Origin: Geosiphon pyriformis
Lineage: Eukaryota; Glomeromycota; Glomeromycetes; Archaeosporales; Geosiphonaceae
Reading direction: 5' to 3'
Assembly (NCBI GenBank): GCA_016748015.1
Contig: JAAOMT010000134.1
Coordinates: 1,371,726 to 1,435,725 of the forward strand
Length of the DNA stretch: 64,000 nt
Shown here: piece by piece, positions 9,039 through 20,064 of the stretch
Numbering within the stretch: the stretch's first letter is position 1
How the letters are laid out: each line of letters begins with the position of its first letter
The notes under the pieces: generated by a model
The model's database searches: none
Told to the model about the DNA's origin: nothing
What the model saw: only the letters and a program-made list of their open reading frames with translations
Position numbers and translations under genes: made by a program

Positions 9039-12000
9039 TTATATCTGATTTTTGCTGATTATTTGGGTTGGTATTACCACAACAGGTAACCAATCAGGTC
9101 GTTTGTGATATTTCTTGAGTCACATGCCATGAACAGGACGATTACTGAATATTGTTCCATATTGATCTTGTAAGATATAAGAACTATTGTTCAAAACTTT
9201 GTTGACTATAAAGAGTCTTTTCCATCGGCTAGAGAATTTATCACTATAGACATTGTTTCTGTCTGAACGGTATTCCAAAACTAAGTCATCAACACTTAAG
9301 AAAAGTGTTTTATAAGTCTTTTTCTTTTTGAGCTTCTCTTGGAATTGTTTTATCTTTTCAAAGGCAATTATTCGTGCTTCTACCAATGAGTCAAGAATAG
9401 TACCAAGTCTTCTTTGCAAAATGTCCTTGTAATTTCCTATTGTTATTTCTTCAAAAGGTATTGTTTCTATATCCATTTTTATTGGTAAAGTTGCCATTTA
9501 TCCATAGAGCAGATAAAAGGGTTCATAACTTGTTATGTCATGATTCACAGTTCTGTAAGCAAACAAAGCTGAAGGCAACATTTTGCCCCATAGGTTGGTT
9601 TCTTCACTGGTTTTGGCTAGGGTTTCACATAGTGTTCTATTAAAATGTTCCACTAGGCCATTTGTTTGGGGATGATAAGGAGAAGAGAGTTTATGACATA
9701 TTCCCATTTTTCTGCAAAGTTCTTCAACCAGTGTACTGAGAAAAGCTCTTCCTCTATCAGATAAAAGTTCTTTGGGGCAGCTGTAGTGACAGATAATATC
9801 TTCATAAATGAAATTGGCAATTGAGACTGCTGTTTGATCTGGGGTGGCTCTTGTTTCTACCCACTTTGTAAGATAGTCGGTAGCTGTGATAATGTATCTG
9901 TTGCCATCAGGAGTTACTGTTAAAGGTCCAACAACATATATACCAATTTTATTAAATGGTTAACCAACAAAAATTGGATGGATATCTTCCTTGCGATTGG
10001 GTTTTCCTCTTCTTTGGCAGGTATTACAGGTTTTAATGTATTCAGCAATGTCTTTTCCCAAGGTAGACCAATAATAGCAAGCTAAAGTTTTCTGAATTGT
10101 TTTTGTTTTTCCAAAGTGTCCAGCTAATGGATCAGTGTGCATATTGTAGATCACAATTTCTCTTTCTTCAAATCTAATGACTTTCTGGGGGCGGTTAGGA
10201 TCTTTTCTATTTCTTTTATATAACTGGTTCTGACAAATCAAATAGAAATTTCATTGTTTGTGCAAATGTTCTCTTTGCTGTCAAGTATAGTCCAGCAGGT
10301 ATTGTCCTTTACCCAAAAATTTCATTAAAGCAGAGTAGTTGTTTAAGTTCATTATCGTGTTTGTTTGTGGGGGAAGTTACAAATAATTAAGTTGGTTTGG
10401 TTTGAGAGGGTTTTACTATCACTGGATGGTAAGTATGAAAAGAGCATCGGCATTTTGATGATTAGCTCCTTTACGGTGTTGAATGTCATAGTTGAATTCG
10501 TCCAAGTGGAGTATCCAGCAAGTTATCTGTTTATGTTCCAGGTTTCTTTTGTTGCATAGCCAAACTAAAGCTTGGTGATTTGTTACCACCAAAAATTTCA
10601 CACCCTTAAGATATTTGTCCCAGTAGCTGGTAGCCCAAACTACTGCTAAGCATTCTTGTTCAGTGACTGAGTAGTTCTTTTCTGCTGGTGTGAGAGTTCT
10701 ACTGGCATATGCTACAGCATGTTCTCTGTTATTTTCATCTTTTTGGAAAAGAACAGCACCAAGTCCATAGCCAGATGTATCAGTGTAGAGGATAAAAGGT
10801 CGATCCAAATTAGATTGTATGAGAATGGGTTCTGTAACCAGTTTTTTCTTCAGAATTTCAAATGCTTTTTGTTGATGAGTGCCCCAGTGATAATTGATGT
10901 TTTTCCTAAGTAGCTGATTGAGAAGAGCAGTGATTTTAGAGAAATCCTTGACAAACTTGTGATAATAAGAGGCCAAACCAAGAAAAGAGCATAGTTCATG
11001 AACATTCATTGGTTGTCTAATGTTTTGAACTTTTTCAATTTTGGCTAGATCAGAGAAAATTCCATCTTTTGTAATAAGATGGCCAAGAAACTGGGTGGAT
11101 TGACGTTCAAAAAATGATTTGATTGGATTGATCTTGAGACCAGCATTTCTAAGGAGGTCAAAAATTTTTTGCAAATGTTCAAGGTGTTCATTCCAGGTTT
11201 TTAAGTATATCATTATGTCGTTCAAGTAGACTAGAACAAAGTTTTCTTTTACTGATTCAAATACTTTGTCCATTAAGCATTGAAAGGTGGGAGGAGCATT
11301 TGTAAGACCAAAAGGCATGACTGTAAATTCATAGGTATCATACTTGGTGATGAAGGCAGTTTTCTTTCTGCTTTCTGGATCCATCTCTACTTGCCAGAAT
11401 TCAGCAGTTAAGTCAATAGTTGAGAAGAAAGCAGCACCATGGAATTGGTCTAGCATTGCATCAATCTTGGGAAGTGGGTACATGTCTCTTTCAGTAATAG
11501 CATTTAATTGGCGATAGTCAACACAAAAGTGTAGGGTTCCTCCTTTCTTGGATACCACTACAACTGGGAATGCCCATTCACTCTTGGTTTCCTGTATGAA
11601 TCCAAGGGTTTTCATTCGGGTTATTTCTTTTTTGATAAACTCATCATTGTGCCAGTTGGATTGATAGGGCTTCAAATAGATGGGGCAAGTTTTTCTGGTG
11701 ATGATGGTGTGTTGTATCACATGTGTACATCCAGGAGGTTCACCTTCTTTTGAGATAACTGGACTGTTTCTAGCCAGCAGGTTTTCAATGTCTACTTTTC
11801 TTTTTTCTGGAGAGGGTTCTCTTTGTTCTACAACCAGTGATTGGATTTCAGGTGGTTCGTTTTCAAAGGACTTTTGGACTTCTTTTATTTCCTCTTGGGG
11901 TATCAAGCTGATTGGTTCCCAATCTTTGTAATAGATCAGGCAGGACATGCATTCATTGCTAGGAGAATACAATGGTTTGTCACACCAGCACCGAGCACAA

Positions 12001-13106
12001 GAACCATGTCACCAATAATTGTATTTGGCTTTCTTGCCTGGCTTTCTGTCAAAGGTTCTTCTGAGCATGTCATAATAAGGCCAGCAGATCAGCTTGCCAT
12101 TGACAATGATTCCTTCTTTATCTGCCTTGACATTATCCAGTGGTTTGCCATTGCTAGTGAAGATGATATAGATGAGTTCAGCAGTTTCTTCTTGTTCTTT
12201 TTGTTTTTCTTCTTTCTCACTTTTTTCATCATCTGATTCATCTGATTCATTTTTTTCTGGGCTTTGCTTGGGTACTGGGGGAGTTGTCCAATGGCGACAC
12301 TTAACCACAATGGGTTTCTTACCACATCTGATAGTTAGTTTACAGAGTTCATAATCAAGCAAAGTCTTTGCTTTCTTGAGCCATTCATTGCCAACAATAA
12401 TGGTGTATTCTTTTGCTTCAGACACTTCTATATCAGTTTCAATGCTGATGCCATTGATGCGGACAGGAATAGCTTTGGCTATGCCAAGCCCTTTTTTCTT
12501 ATCACCATGCACATTGGTCATTGGTCATGTGGATGATTCATCAATTTTTCTGCCAATTGCTTTAAAAAAGTGTTTGGCAATAACACTAACAGATGATCTA
12601 CTGTCTAGGATTAAATTGATGAAGTAGCCAGCCACTTGGGCTTTACAAATTAGAGGAGTAACATTGCTATTGTTAGCAAATTCAGCTTGGCGAGGGTGTT
12701 TGTTGGTTTTGGATGTCTTTTTCTTTGGAATCAGGAATTTGTGAAGATCTTTTCTGAATTGTGGATGGGTTATCAATTGGCCAAAGGTTATATGTGCTGG
12801 GGTTTCCATAAGATCTTTGACAACAGAATAGGGACCGGATTTTTGTACTATTTCTGGGAGTTCTAACTTTGGAGAATTCTTGAAAACTTTGGCTTTTGAG
12901 AGCTCATTGTTGTCAGCAGTTGATGTAGAAGCTTTATTGGAGTCCAGAACGAAATCAACTTTGGCTTTTTTCTTCTTTCTTGTGGATTCAGAGAGGTTGA
13001 TTGCTAATTCATCCATGTCATGGTCATCATCAGTTAAGTTAAAAGCATAAAAGAGGTTTTCTTCTGGTTGGCTTGCACTTTCACCCTTTGGAGGTGTGCC
13101 TACCAG
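9039..13106 (-). pseudogene. pol of element C: protease, RT, RNase H, integrase
   Basis: Opens in the -1 frame at 13106 (LVGTPPKGES). Retropepsin core near 12590-12630 (LDSRSS; Gly of Asp-Ser-Gly is Arg). Acidic Glu/Lys linker at 12150-12260. Cys cluster (CARCWCDKP...CMSC) at about 11935-12010. RT at 11750-11000, catalytic box YLND at 11217-11222 (first Asp lost). RNase H to 10430: YTDTS and EQEC present, TDH changed to TNH, NADAL present. Integrase at 10241-9120: HHCC finger (HTDPLAGHF...CNTCQRR), first catalytic Asp replaced by Tyr near 9935, SDRGRAF and NGLVEHF intact. A tail to the stop at 9039 contains LKKYHKRPDWLP. Stops at 12524, 12008, 10416, 9959 and 9120-9122 break the frame. The polyprotein would be about 1350 residues, usual for Ty3/gypsy. 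Confidence 0.92.
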
Positions 13107-14653
13107 TTTAAAGGCTGATAAACAGTGGCTTCAACTAGGGGATCCTCTCCAAAGAAATTGATGTTGGCATGATTGGATCTTTGGTTGGGCACATTGTTGT
13201 TGTTGATCTTGTTGTTTTGAGCATCATTGTTTTTGGGGACTGGTGGAGGCAGTAGAGGATTGTTGCAATCTCTTGAAAAGTGTCCAGTTAATCCACAGCG
13301 ATAGCATACAGATGGGCCACAATTTTGTTGTCTTTGATAAGGTGGTTTCTGGGGCTGATTGAAGCGTGGTTCAAATCTGGGTCTTTGTGGTTGCTGATTT
13401 TCTCTGACTGCTTGAACTACGGGTTCTAATAACCGAGCAAGATTTGCTGTAAGTCTGTCTATTAACTGTTTATTTGGATCTTGAGTGTGAGTGGCAAAAG
13501 AAGTAGCAGCCATTTAAGGGGCAGGAGCCATGACAGAAACAGGAGCAAAAACTGATAGTGTGGATTCCAAGTGCATCCTTTGGTTATCTTCAATTCTTTG
13601 TGCTAATTCAATGGCCATATCCATGGTGAGATTATCTTTTAGGGCCAGGAGGGGCCAAAGAGCATATGATAGATCAGTTCTCAATCCTTTTGTGAAGGAG
13701 TGAATTTTCTGCTCTTCTGTCCAATTTTTTCCAGTGTCTACTCATTTGATTAACTTTCTGATTGCTTTGGTGTATTCGGTTACAACTTCACCGGGATCTT
13801 GGGTTCTTCTTTCCAATTCTATACACTATTTTGATATTAATATTGGGGTTCTGAACTTGTTTTCAAACCAGGTAGTGAAAGAAGTGTTGATTTCTCCCAC
13901 ATTTGCTGGTGTCCATCTAATGATTCTTTGCTGAGCGTTGGCATCTGTTTCTTGTAAGAACCAGGTAGCAGAGGATCCTTGAAGGTAGCCACCAACAATT
14001 TGGAACTTGTACTTATCATCATATTGATTGGCTGTAACAGCTCTTTCAAAGTCATTCAACCATTCAATTGGATCTTGTGCATCACCTCTAAATAATGGTA
14101 TTGGGGTGTTGTTTCTTCATCCTAGAGCAGTTTGTATACCTTGGAGGGCAGCCAGAATGTTTGCTTGCATGGGGTCATTAGCCATTGGTTCAGAGGTAAC
14201 TGTTTGTGTAGACGAGTCTGATTTGCTTGATAAAAGATCAAAAACAGGGGCAGTTTGGTAGCTTTCTTCTTCTGTTTCAAAGGGAGTTTCAGTTGCTTGA
14301 TGGGCAGCAATCCAAATGTGGATTTGATGATTCAGATATTCGAAATCAGGGGGCTGTTGTTCAAAGGTTGCAGAATATAAGAGCTGATTGATACTGTTGT
14401 TTCTTTCTTCAAAGTCATCTTCAAAATAAGCTTGGTCAAAGTAATAGGTTGTATAAGCTGTATAGGTTTTAGCTGAATGCTCGTTCAAGAACCAGTTCCA
14501 AAAGTCTTGGAATTGTCTACTGGATTGTTTTTCAAGAGAGAAGCAGATTAAGCAGGAGGGCAGAGGATTAAGTTTAATAAAACTTTGGTCATTTCTGTTG
14601 TGTGCTGCAAAGTGTTCTTCTGATTGCTGTGGCAGATATGAGTAATCACCCAT
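13100..14653 (-). pseudogene. gag of element C
   Basis: ATG at 14653 (MGDYSYLPQQSEEHF), 53 nt from the LTR end. The N-terminal third is rich in Gln, Asn and Tyr (HAKTYTAYTTYYFDQAYFEDD). The capsid region (14059-13600) contains TANQYDDKYKFQIVGGYLQGS, WFLQETDANAQQR and TRNPGEVVTEYTK-like blocks, as in retrotransposon Gag. After an Ala/Pro stretch comes a Pro/Gln/Arg-rich segment and one CCHC knuckle, CYRCGLTGHFSRDC (13306-13265). Gag ends TGG TAG at 13100, two codons after the slippery heptamer. About four in-frame stops (TGA 14116, TAG 13825, TGA about 13745, TAA about 13515); no frame change. Confidence 0.9.
13106..13112 (-). promoter_or_regulatory. -1 frameshift heptamer TTTAAAC, element C
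   Basis: The minus strand reads CC T TTA AAC TGG TAG. TTA AAC are gag codons; slippage by one base continues as CTG GTA GGC in the open pol frame. This is a textbook X XXY YYZ site just upstream of the gag stop. I cannot compute whether a stimulatory pseudoknot follows. Confidence 0.8.
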
Positions 14654-14682
14654 ACAATGAGGGAATAAGTGAATTTTGACAA

Positions 14683-14699
14683 CCTCATAGGGAGCACCA
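14683..14699 (-). promoter_or_regulatory. primer-binding site, element C
   Basis: TGGTGCTCCCTATGAGG, 6 nt inside the 5' LTR; TGG pairs with a tRNA CCA end. D has the same site except for one base. I cannot assign the tRNA. Confidence 0.72.
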
Positions 14700-14705
14700 C
14701 TTTTA

Positions 14706-15407
14706 TGTTACGGGTTGGAGTAACAAGCTAACAGATAGCAAGAGAGAACAGTATTGTATGGTGATAGAAATAAACAAAGAAGGAATTACAATAAAGAAGC
14801 AAATTGAATAAGTAGGAATTCAATGTGTGTGATCAGTCTCATAAAAATCACAGTCACTAATCTTTTCTTAAATCTAAAGGTAGAGGAATAGTCTGTAATT
14901 GTCAACAAGATAACACTACTGTTATTATTCTATGCCTCAACTCAACAATTCTTAGAATCAATAACAGGTATCATTGTACTTTTCAATCATTTCTTTATTC
15001 AATGAATTACAAGAGCAAGCCAATTGCTTCTTAGGCTAATTCTAACAAATACAAATCAAAAAAGGGAAAAGATAAGGTATGTGAATGCTAACAAGTAGAT
15101 ACTTAAAGGTAAGGAAAGGGGAATAAGCAATTATGAGAGGAAGTAATTGATATTGTTTATTTTGTTACTTTGATCATGTTTTTCTACAGCTAAAGGAATC
15201 ATCACTTATATAGCTATCTAAAGTGGTCAATGATCAGGTCAATGATCAGGTCAATGATCAAGTCAATGATCAGGTTAATAATCAGGTCAATGATCAGGTT
15301 ATTGATCAGGTCAATGATCACTATCTAAAAATAGGGTGGCTAATTATATGACATCAGTGGCTAATACATGTAATAATTAATAAAAACTATGTGTTTCAAT
15401 CATAACA
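14706..15407 (-). repeat. 5' LTR of element C
   Basis: 702 bp, TGTTATGATTGAAAC...CCGTAACA in element orientation. Partner of 7682-8371; followed by TSD GTAT at 15408-15411. Confidence 0.95.
15205..15322 (-). promoter_or_regulatory. U3 promoter of element C: palindromic 12-mer array and TATA box
   Basis: A tandem array of about eight TGATCAGGTCAA-type units (core TGATCA is self-complementary) at 15223-15322, directly upstream, in the element's direction, of TATATAAG (15212-15205). The array lies about 100 nt from the LTR start. Unit number varies between copies. A role as enhancer is inferred from position. Confidence 0.65.
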
Positions 15408-15411
15408 GTAT

Positions 15412-16138
15412 AATGGACAGAGATTCAATAGTTGTTTTATCCGTAGCTTCCAAGAATCGCAATTCTGTCAATTCTTCTCTTGGCATGATGGCCAGCAATC
15501 CTCTGGTAAGTATTCTATATCTTCTGTATGTGTCCTACCCTCTCGCAGGGGTCTTTTACCAGACAATTCTTGACATCAGTAATCTAGTGCTTTATTCAAC
15601 CAATTAGTGCACAACAATAAAATCAAAATGAAATAAAAAAAAGAAATAAAAGAAAAATAAAGAAAGAAAAAAATAAGCCAAGGCAATTTGCAAGTTAGTA
15701 TTCCATCAATAGCCATAATCAAGAGCTATTGTTTCAGTGTGGTTAAGTATCAATTACTATCAATATGAAGTGTTGATAGTAGCAGTGGGTTTGAGATAAC
15801 AAACAGTTATTTATTTGTGGTTTGGAAAGTTGTCTAGATGAAATCTAAACTGAGAGGTCTGTCTTTTTAGCTTCTAATCCTACTGCTATATATACATAAT
15901 TAAAATTCTTCAATTCCTCAATTCTTTACAACAGGAATTCTGGAATTTCTGGAATTCTGCAATTCCTTTGAGAGGAATCCTGGAATTCTGGAATCCTGTG
16001 ATTTCTTGTAAGAATCCTGTAATTCTTGGAATCCTGTAATTCCTGAGAGGAATCCTGGAATTTCACATTTTACTACGTCTATTTCTGATTGGTTAATAAC
16101 TATGCTAATATATATTCCCTATATTTCTATAAGTAACA
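15412..16138 (-). repeat. 3' LTR of element D, proximal segment
   Basis: Continues the LTR begun at 7553 after element C. It includes an A-rich tract (15615-15680) and TATATA near 15889 (family-2 TATA box). A GGAATTCC/GGAATCCTGG repeat array at 15905-16066 follows. Ends AAGTAACA at 16138. Confidence 0.92.
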
Positions 16139-16153
16139 TTATTCCCTTCTTTT
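16139..16153 (-). promoter_or_regulatory. polypurine tract, element D
   Basis: The minus strand reads AAAAGAAGGGAATAA directly before the LTR start TGTTAC. A good plus-strand primer tract. Confidence 0.75.
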
Positions 16154-16811
16154 AATATTGAGCTCCATTGAAATCTAACTCTGTTAATTCCCCTTCTTGA
16201 AGTATTTCTTGAATTTCATTTTTAAGAATTACTTGTGTTATTTGAGTCTGTAATTCTTCAAATTGAGCATTGGTAATCTTTCCTAATTGATTACTGGTAA
16301 CCATATCCATTGCTTTGTTAAGTAAGATTTCTGGTCGATCTTGAAATGCTGTGTGTATTTGGTATATGGCTCAGACCTATGTAGATAAGTTGTTTTTTCT
16401 CACAAAATGTTTTAATTGTTGTAATATTCTTGTATCAAATAATTGCTTTGTTTTATCCGTATATAGATTCTGAATATTCACGTGTTGTCCTAAGTAAAAA
16501 TAACAATAGTTTCTTGGAAAATGTTGTATCCACCAATTCCAAGTTTCTTTAGTCAACTCTTGGTATAGTGATTCTTTTGTCAACTCTTTTATTGCTAATT
16601 TTACTTTCGTAATGATTTTGTCAATGGTATTTTCTGTTTTTTTCTGTGTTCTATGTGGCAATGTCTTTCTAGTGTCTTGATATCAGATGGTTTGTTGATT
16701 AATTGTAATTTCCATCTCTTGGTGTTGAATCAATTAAAAGAGTTGTTGTGTTAGTGAATGGATATTGTCTATAATTTTCATTTTTCTGATATTTCTTGTC
16801 ACATTTATCAT
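16152..16811 (-). pseudogene. ORF3 of element D: conserved protein downstream of integrase
   Basis: 219 codons from the ATG at 16811 to the stop at 16152. In-frame stops (TAA near 16737, TGA near 16679, TAG/TGA near 16370) look like single transitions. It is in the same frame as integrase, separated by a TAA (16836-16838) that could be a decayed CAA, so in family 2 it may be a pol extension rather than a separate ORF. It has an N-terminal Gln-rich helix, a basic Thr/Lys/Arg patch (TRKTLPHRTQKKT), then aromatic and helical segments. Size, position and the basic patch match ORF3 of family 1; sequence similarity is weak by eye. Function unknown. Confidence 0.6.
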
Positions 16812-16835
16812 GTCTTTATATATTCTTTTGATGAA

Positions 16836-18060
16836 TTAATTTAACGTGTTGTTGTCAATGATAATGATTGGTTCCAGATTTTGTAAAATCTCCTCTGGTT
16901 GGACTAGTATCTTCTGTACTCTTAATTGTGGAATATTACTGGTGGATGATAGTGTAATGTTGTGGTATGATTTCAGTTGATCTCCATGTGCTGCTTTGGT
17001 TAAGATTTTGTTATCCAGTCTTAATTTGTAAGCTCCATTCCCTAGAATTTCTTCTATGTGAAATGGTCCATCCCATTTGGGGTTGAATTTTTTATTCCAT
17101 TGTTTTTTTGCTTTGGTACAATGTAAGAGTACTTTGTCTTCAATCTTGAATTCAACTGGTTTGTCTAGTAGTTGATTATCATGTCTTTTTTTCTGTTTCT
17201 CTTGTGACTTTTGTATATTATCAGCTGCTTTTTTTTGTTTGTTTTCTAATGTTTCCATTAAGTCATATGTTCTTCTTAACAATGTTTTTTGGAAATTTTT
17301 TTCTGTTATTGGTTCAGTTGGATATGTGTTAACCTTTATCTCAACTGGTAATGTTGCTGTTCTACCGTATATCAATTCAAATGGTGTTGTTTGTGTGGTG
17401 TCTTACTTCATTGTCCAATAAGCAAATAATACTGATGGTATAAACAAATCCCATTCATTCTGGTTTTTTTGGCTGAGTTTTGCTATTGCTTCACACAATG
17501 TTCTATTAAATCTTTCAACTAATCCATTGGTTTGTGAATAATATAATAATGATAATGGTCTCTTAATTCCGAATCTTTGGCTTAATTCTGCTAATGTTCT
17601 ATTCACAAAATGGGTTCCTTGGTCTGATAATAATTCTTTTGGACATTCATGTCGACAAATCAGATATTGATAGACGAATTCGGCAACAGATTCTGCATTC
17701 ACTCTTTGAATTGCTTTGGCTTCTGGCCATTTAGTAAGATAGTCCATGGCTACTGCAATATATCTGTTGTCTCTGCTGGTAATTATTAATGGTCTGACTA
17801 AATCAATTCCAATATGGTCAAATGGTTGTTCCACTTTAATTGGTCTCAATAGTTTGCTGGGTCTTGTTTCTTCTCTTCTTTGACAAGCATCACAATTTTG
17901 CACATATTGGATGATGTTTGGATACATTGATGGCCAATAGTATTTCTTTTTGGTTCTTTCTATGGTTGCTTCTTTATGAAAATGTCCTGCCATTAGATCT
18001 GAGTGTATGTTGAACAGTATTGTCTCCTTTTCTGGTTCTGTAATTATTCTGGTTGGTTAA
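16836..18060 (-). pseudogene. integrase of element D
   Basis: HHCC zinc finger (MAGHFHKEATIER...CDACQRRE, about 17993-17870), then the catalytic core with all three acidic residues: GIDLVRPL, LLSDQGTHF and NGLVERFNRT. The 196-codon segment 17993-17403 is open. After one stop the frame continues at 17375-16836 (MIYGRTATLPVEIK), with a GPFHIEEILGNGAYKL block. That block resembles the GPF/Y C-terminal integrase module and ends near LEPIIIIDNN. This is the least damaged integrase in the window. It is in a different frame from RT, so an indel lies between 18060 and 19000. Confidence 0.9.
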
Positions 18061-18269
18061 TCTGAATCTTTTCTATTTTTCTGATAAAGTATATTTTGGT
18101 GAATGATAAAATATTTGGATTGTTGTTTGATCCTCTTTTGTTCTGGTTGAGATAATTTCTTCTTAAACTGTTGAGTATTTATATAATATTGAAGTTGTTA
18201 ATATTTTTGTGTGTTTATTTTTTGTTATATTTTCGTGAGTATTGTTTGGGTTTTGTTATATTTTTGGGT

Positions 18270-19560
18270 TGAAATGTTCTTAGATTTGTCTCATTTGTGA
18301 CAAACTGTTGGCATTTCTATTGTCTTTTCCCTTTTTATAATGTATGGTATAAGTATATAGTACAAGTGCCATTTTCTATCTTGATTGTCTACCATTTCCA
18401 AATTCTTGTTTTTGGAGTGATGTTAGTCCTTTGTGATCTGTATACACTTTAAACTTCTGGCTCAAGTATTCTTTCCATTTCATGACTGCTCAGTATATTG
18501 CTAAGTATTCTTGTTCCAGTGTTCTATAGTTCTTTTCGGCTGGTGTTAAGTCTCAGCTGGCAAATACTACTGAATGTTCTCTTCCATCCAGTTTTTTCTG
18601 AGATAGTACTGCTTCCAATGCTTGACCTGATACATTAGTAGTAATGATGAATGGTTTGTTGTGATCTGAATAGATCAATACTGGCACTTAAATGAGCTTT
18701 CCTCTTAAAATGTCAAAAGCTTTTTGTTGCATTTCCATCCATTCATATTTCACATTCTTGGTTTGTAGATGGTTGAGTGGCTGAGCTATTTTAGAAAAGT
18801 TTTTGATGAAGCAACGATAATAGCTTGTAAATCCCAAGAATGATTTTAGTTTGGTCACATTGGTTGGTACTAGAAAGTTCTTTACTATTTCTATCTTGTC
18901 TGGGTCTGTCTTGATACTGTCTTTGCTGACTATATGTCCCAGAAACTTCAGTTCTGTTTTGCCAAAGAAGCACTTGGTAGCATTTAGCTTTAACTCTGCT
19001 TGTCACAGTCTTTCGAATACTTGTTGAAGATGATGGAGATGATCATCAAATGTTCTTGAGAATATATTGGTGTTGTCTAAGTACACAACTACTGATTTTC
19101 ACAATAAGCCAGTATACACAATTTTTATTAGCTGTTGGAAGGTTGCTGGGACATTGGTTAAGCCAAATGGTATTACTTCAAATTCAAAATTTTTTTTTCT
19201 TGTGATGAATGTCGTTTTCTTTTTGTCGGCTGGATCCATGGCTACTTGCCAGTAACCACTATCCAAGTCCAATGTTGTAAACCATTTGTTTCCTCCAAAA
19301 GCATCAAATAGTTCTTGTATCTGTGGAGTTAGATAGCTGTCTCCACAAGTTACACCATTGAGTTTCCTGTAGTCTACACAAAATTGGATTTTTCTATTCT
19401 TCTTACAAACAAGTACTACTGGTGACAACCATGGGCTCATTGATGACTGAATTAACCTATTGTCAAACATTCAGTTGATCTTTTGATGGATGATTTCATG
19501 GCTGGCTAGTGGTACCCTATATGCTCACTGTTTGATTGGTATTGCATTCTCAATCTTGAT
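18270..19560 (-). pseudogene. RT and RNase H of element D
   Basis: RT: SPWLSPVVLVCKKN, FCVDYRKLNG, TTLDLDSGYWQVAMDPADK and FGLTNVPATFQQ at 19470-19120. The catalytic box reads YLDN (19072-19077), second Asp lost. The connection and RNase H (about 18720-18280) show LTPAEKNYRTLEQEYLAIYW and VYTDHKGLTSL, with the last acidic residue of the ADALS box changed (NANSLS). Stops TAG/TAA/TGA interrupt it. The upstream stretch 19560-20060 links it to the dUTPase and holds conserved text (INLHIPAK, PIYNNT, NNFNDIF). Confidence 0.9.
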
Positions 19561-20064
19561 TTGATGCTGGATAATATCAGTTCTGCCAAATTTGTTTTTA
19601 CTAGTGAAGATGTCATTGAAATTATTAAGTAACATTTTTAGTTGTATCTGTTGAAGTGGGTCTAGATTTCCCATATTTATCTGTTCCAATTGTTCTGACT
19701 GTAACAGATAACATTTATTTCATCTGTAGATGGTTTGTGATGTAATGTTCACATATTCACAAAGCTATGGAAAATCTGAAATGCTGCTTGGTGTTTGATC
19801 TTCAATTTCCATGGTTAAATATCTAAGAGTGGTTCCTTTTGGTATTTTTACAACATTTCTGGTGTTGTTGTAGATGGGAATTTTGATATGGTTATGGCTT
19901 TTGGCTGGTATGTGTAGATTGATAAGTCCAATTTCTCCTAATTCACAAAGGATTGCTTCTGCTTCAAAAATCTGTTTGTGTTCCTTCTCTTTTCTTTCTA
20001 TTGCTAATATGTATTGGCTATATGATGAAATGAAAATTGTTTGACCAGTTGAGATAACTTTTCC

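Larger units (their letters stand above)
7682..15407 (-). mobile_element. Ty3/gypsy element C, family 1, complete
   Basis: Full-length element of 7726 bp on the minus strand: 5' LTR 14706-15407, PBS, gag, pol, ORF3, PPT-like tract, 3' LTR 7682-8371. The TSD is GTAT (7678-7681 and 15408-15411), and its target is D's own 3' LTR. It is the youngest LTR element by nesting and the best preserved: RT-RNase H is open for 517 codons. It still carries fatal changes: Asn in the RT YLDD box, Tyr in place of the first integrase Asp, and several stops in gag. Confidence 0.95.

Noticed and set aside
14683-14699. Part of a tRNA gene
   Set aside because: Only the 17-nt PBS complement is present; no cloverleaf around it.
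15223-15322. TGATCAGGTCAA array as a CRISPR-like repeat
   Set aside because: Units are directly adjacent without unique spacers and occur in every family-1 LTR.
18791-19006. 71-codon minus-strand ORF beside RT of D
   Set aside because: The overlapping frame encodes the RT thumb/connection (KTELKFLGHIVSKDS-like); this frame has no family resemblance.
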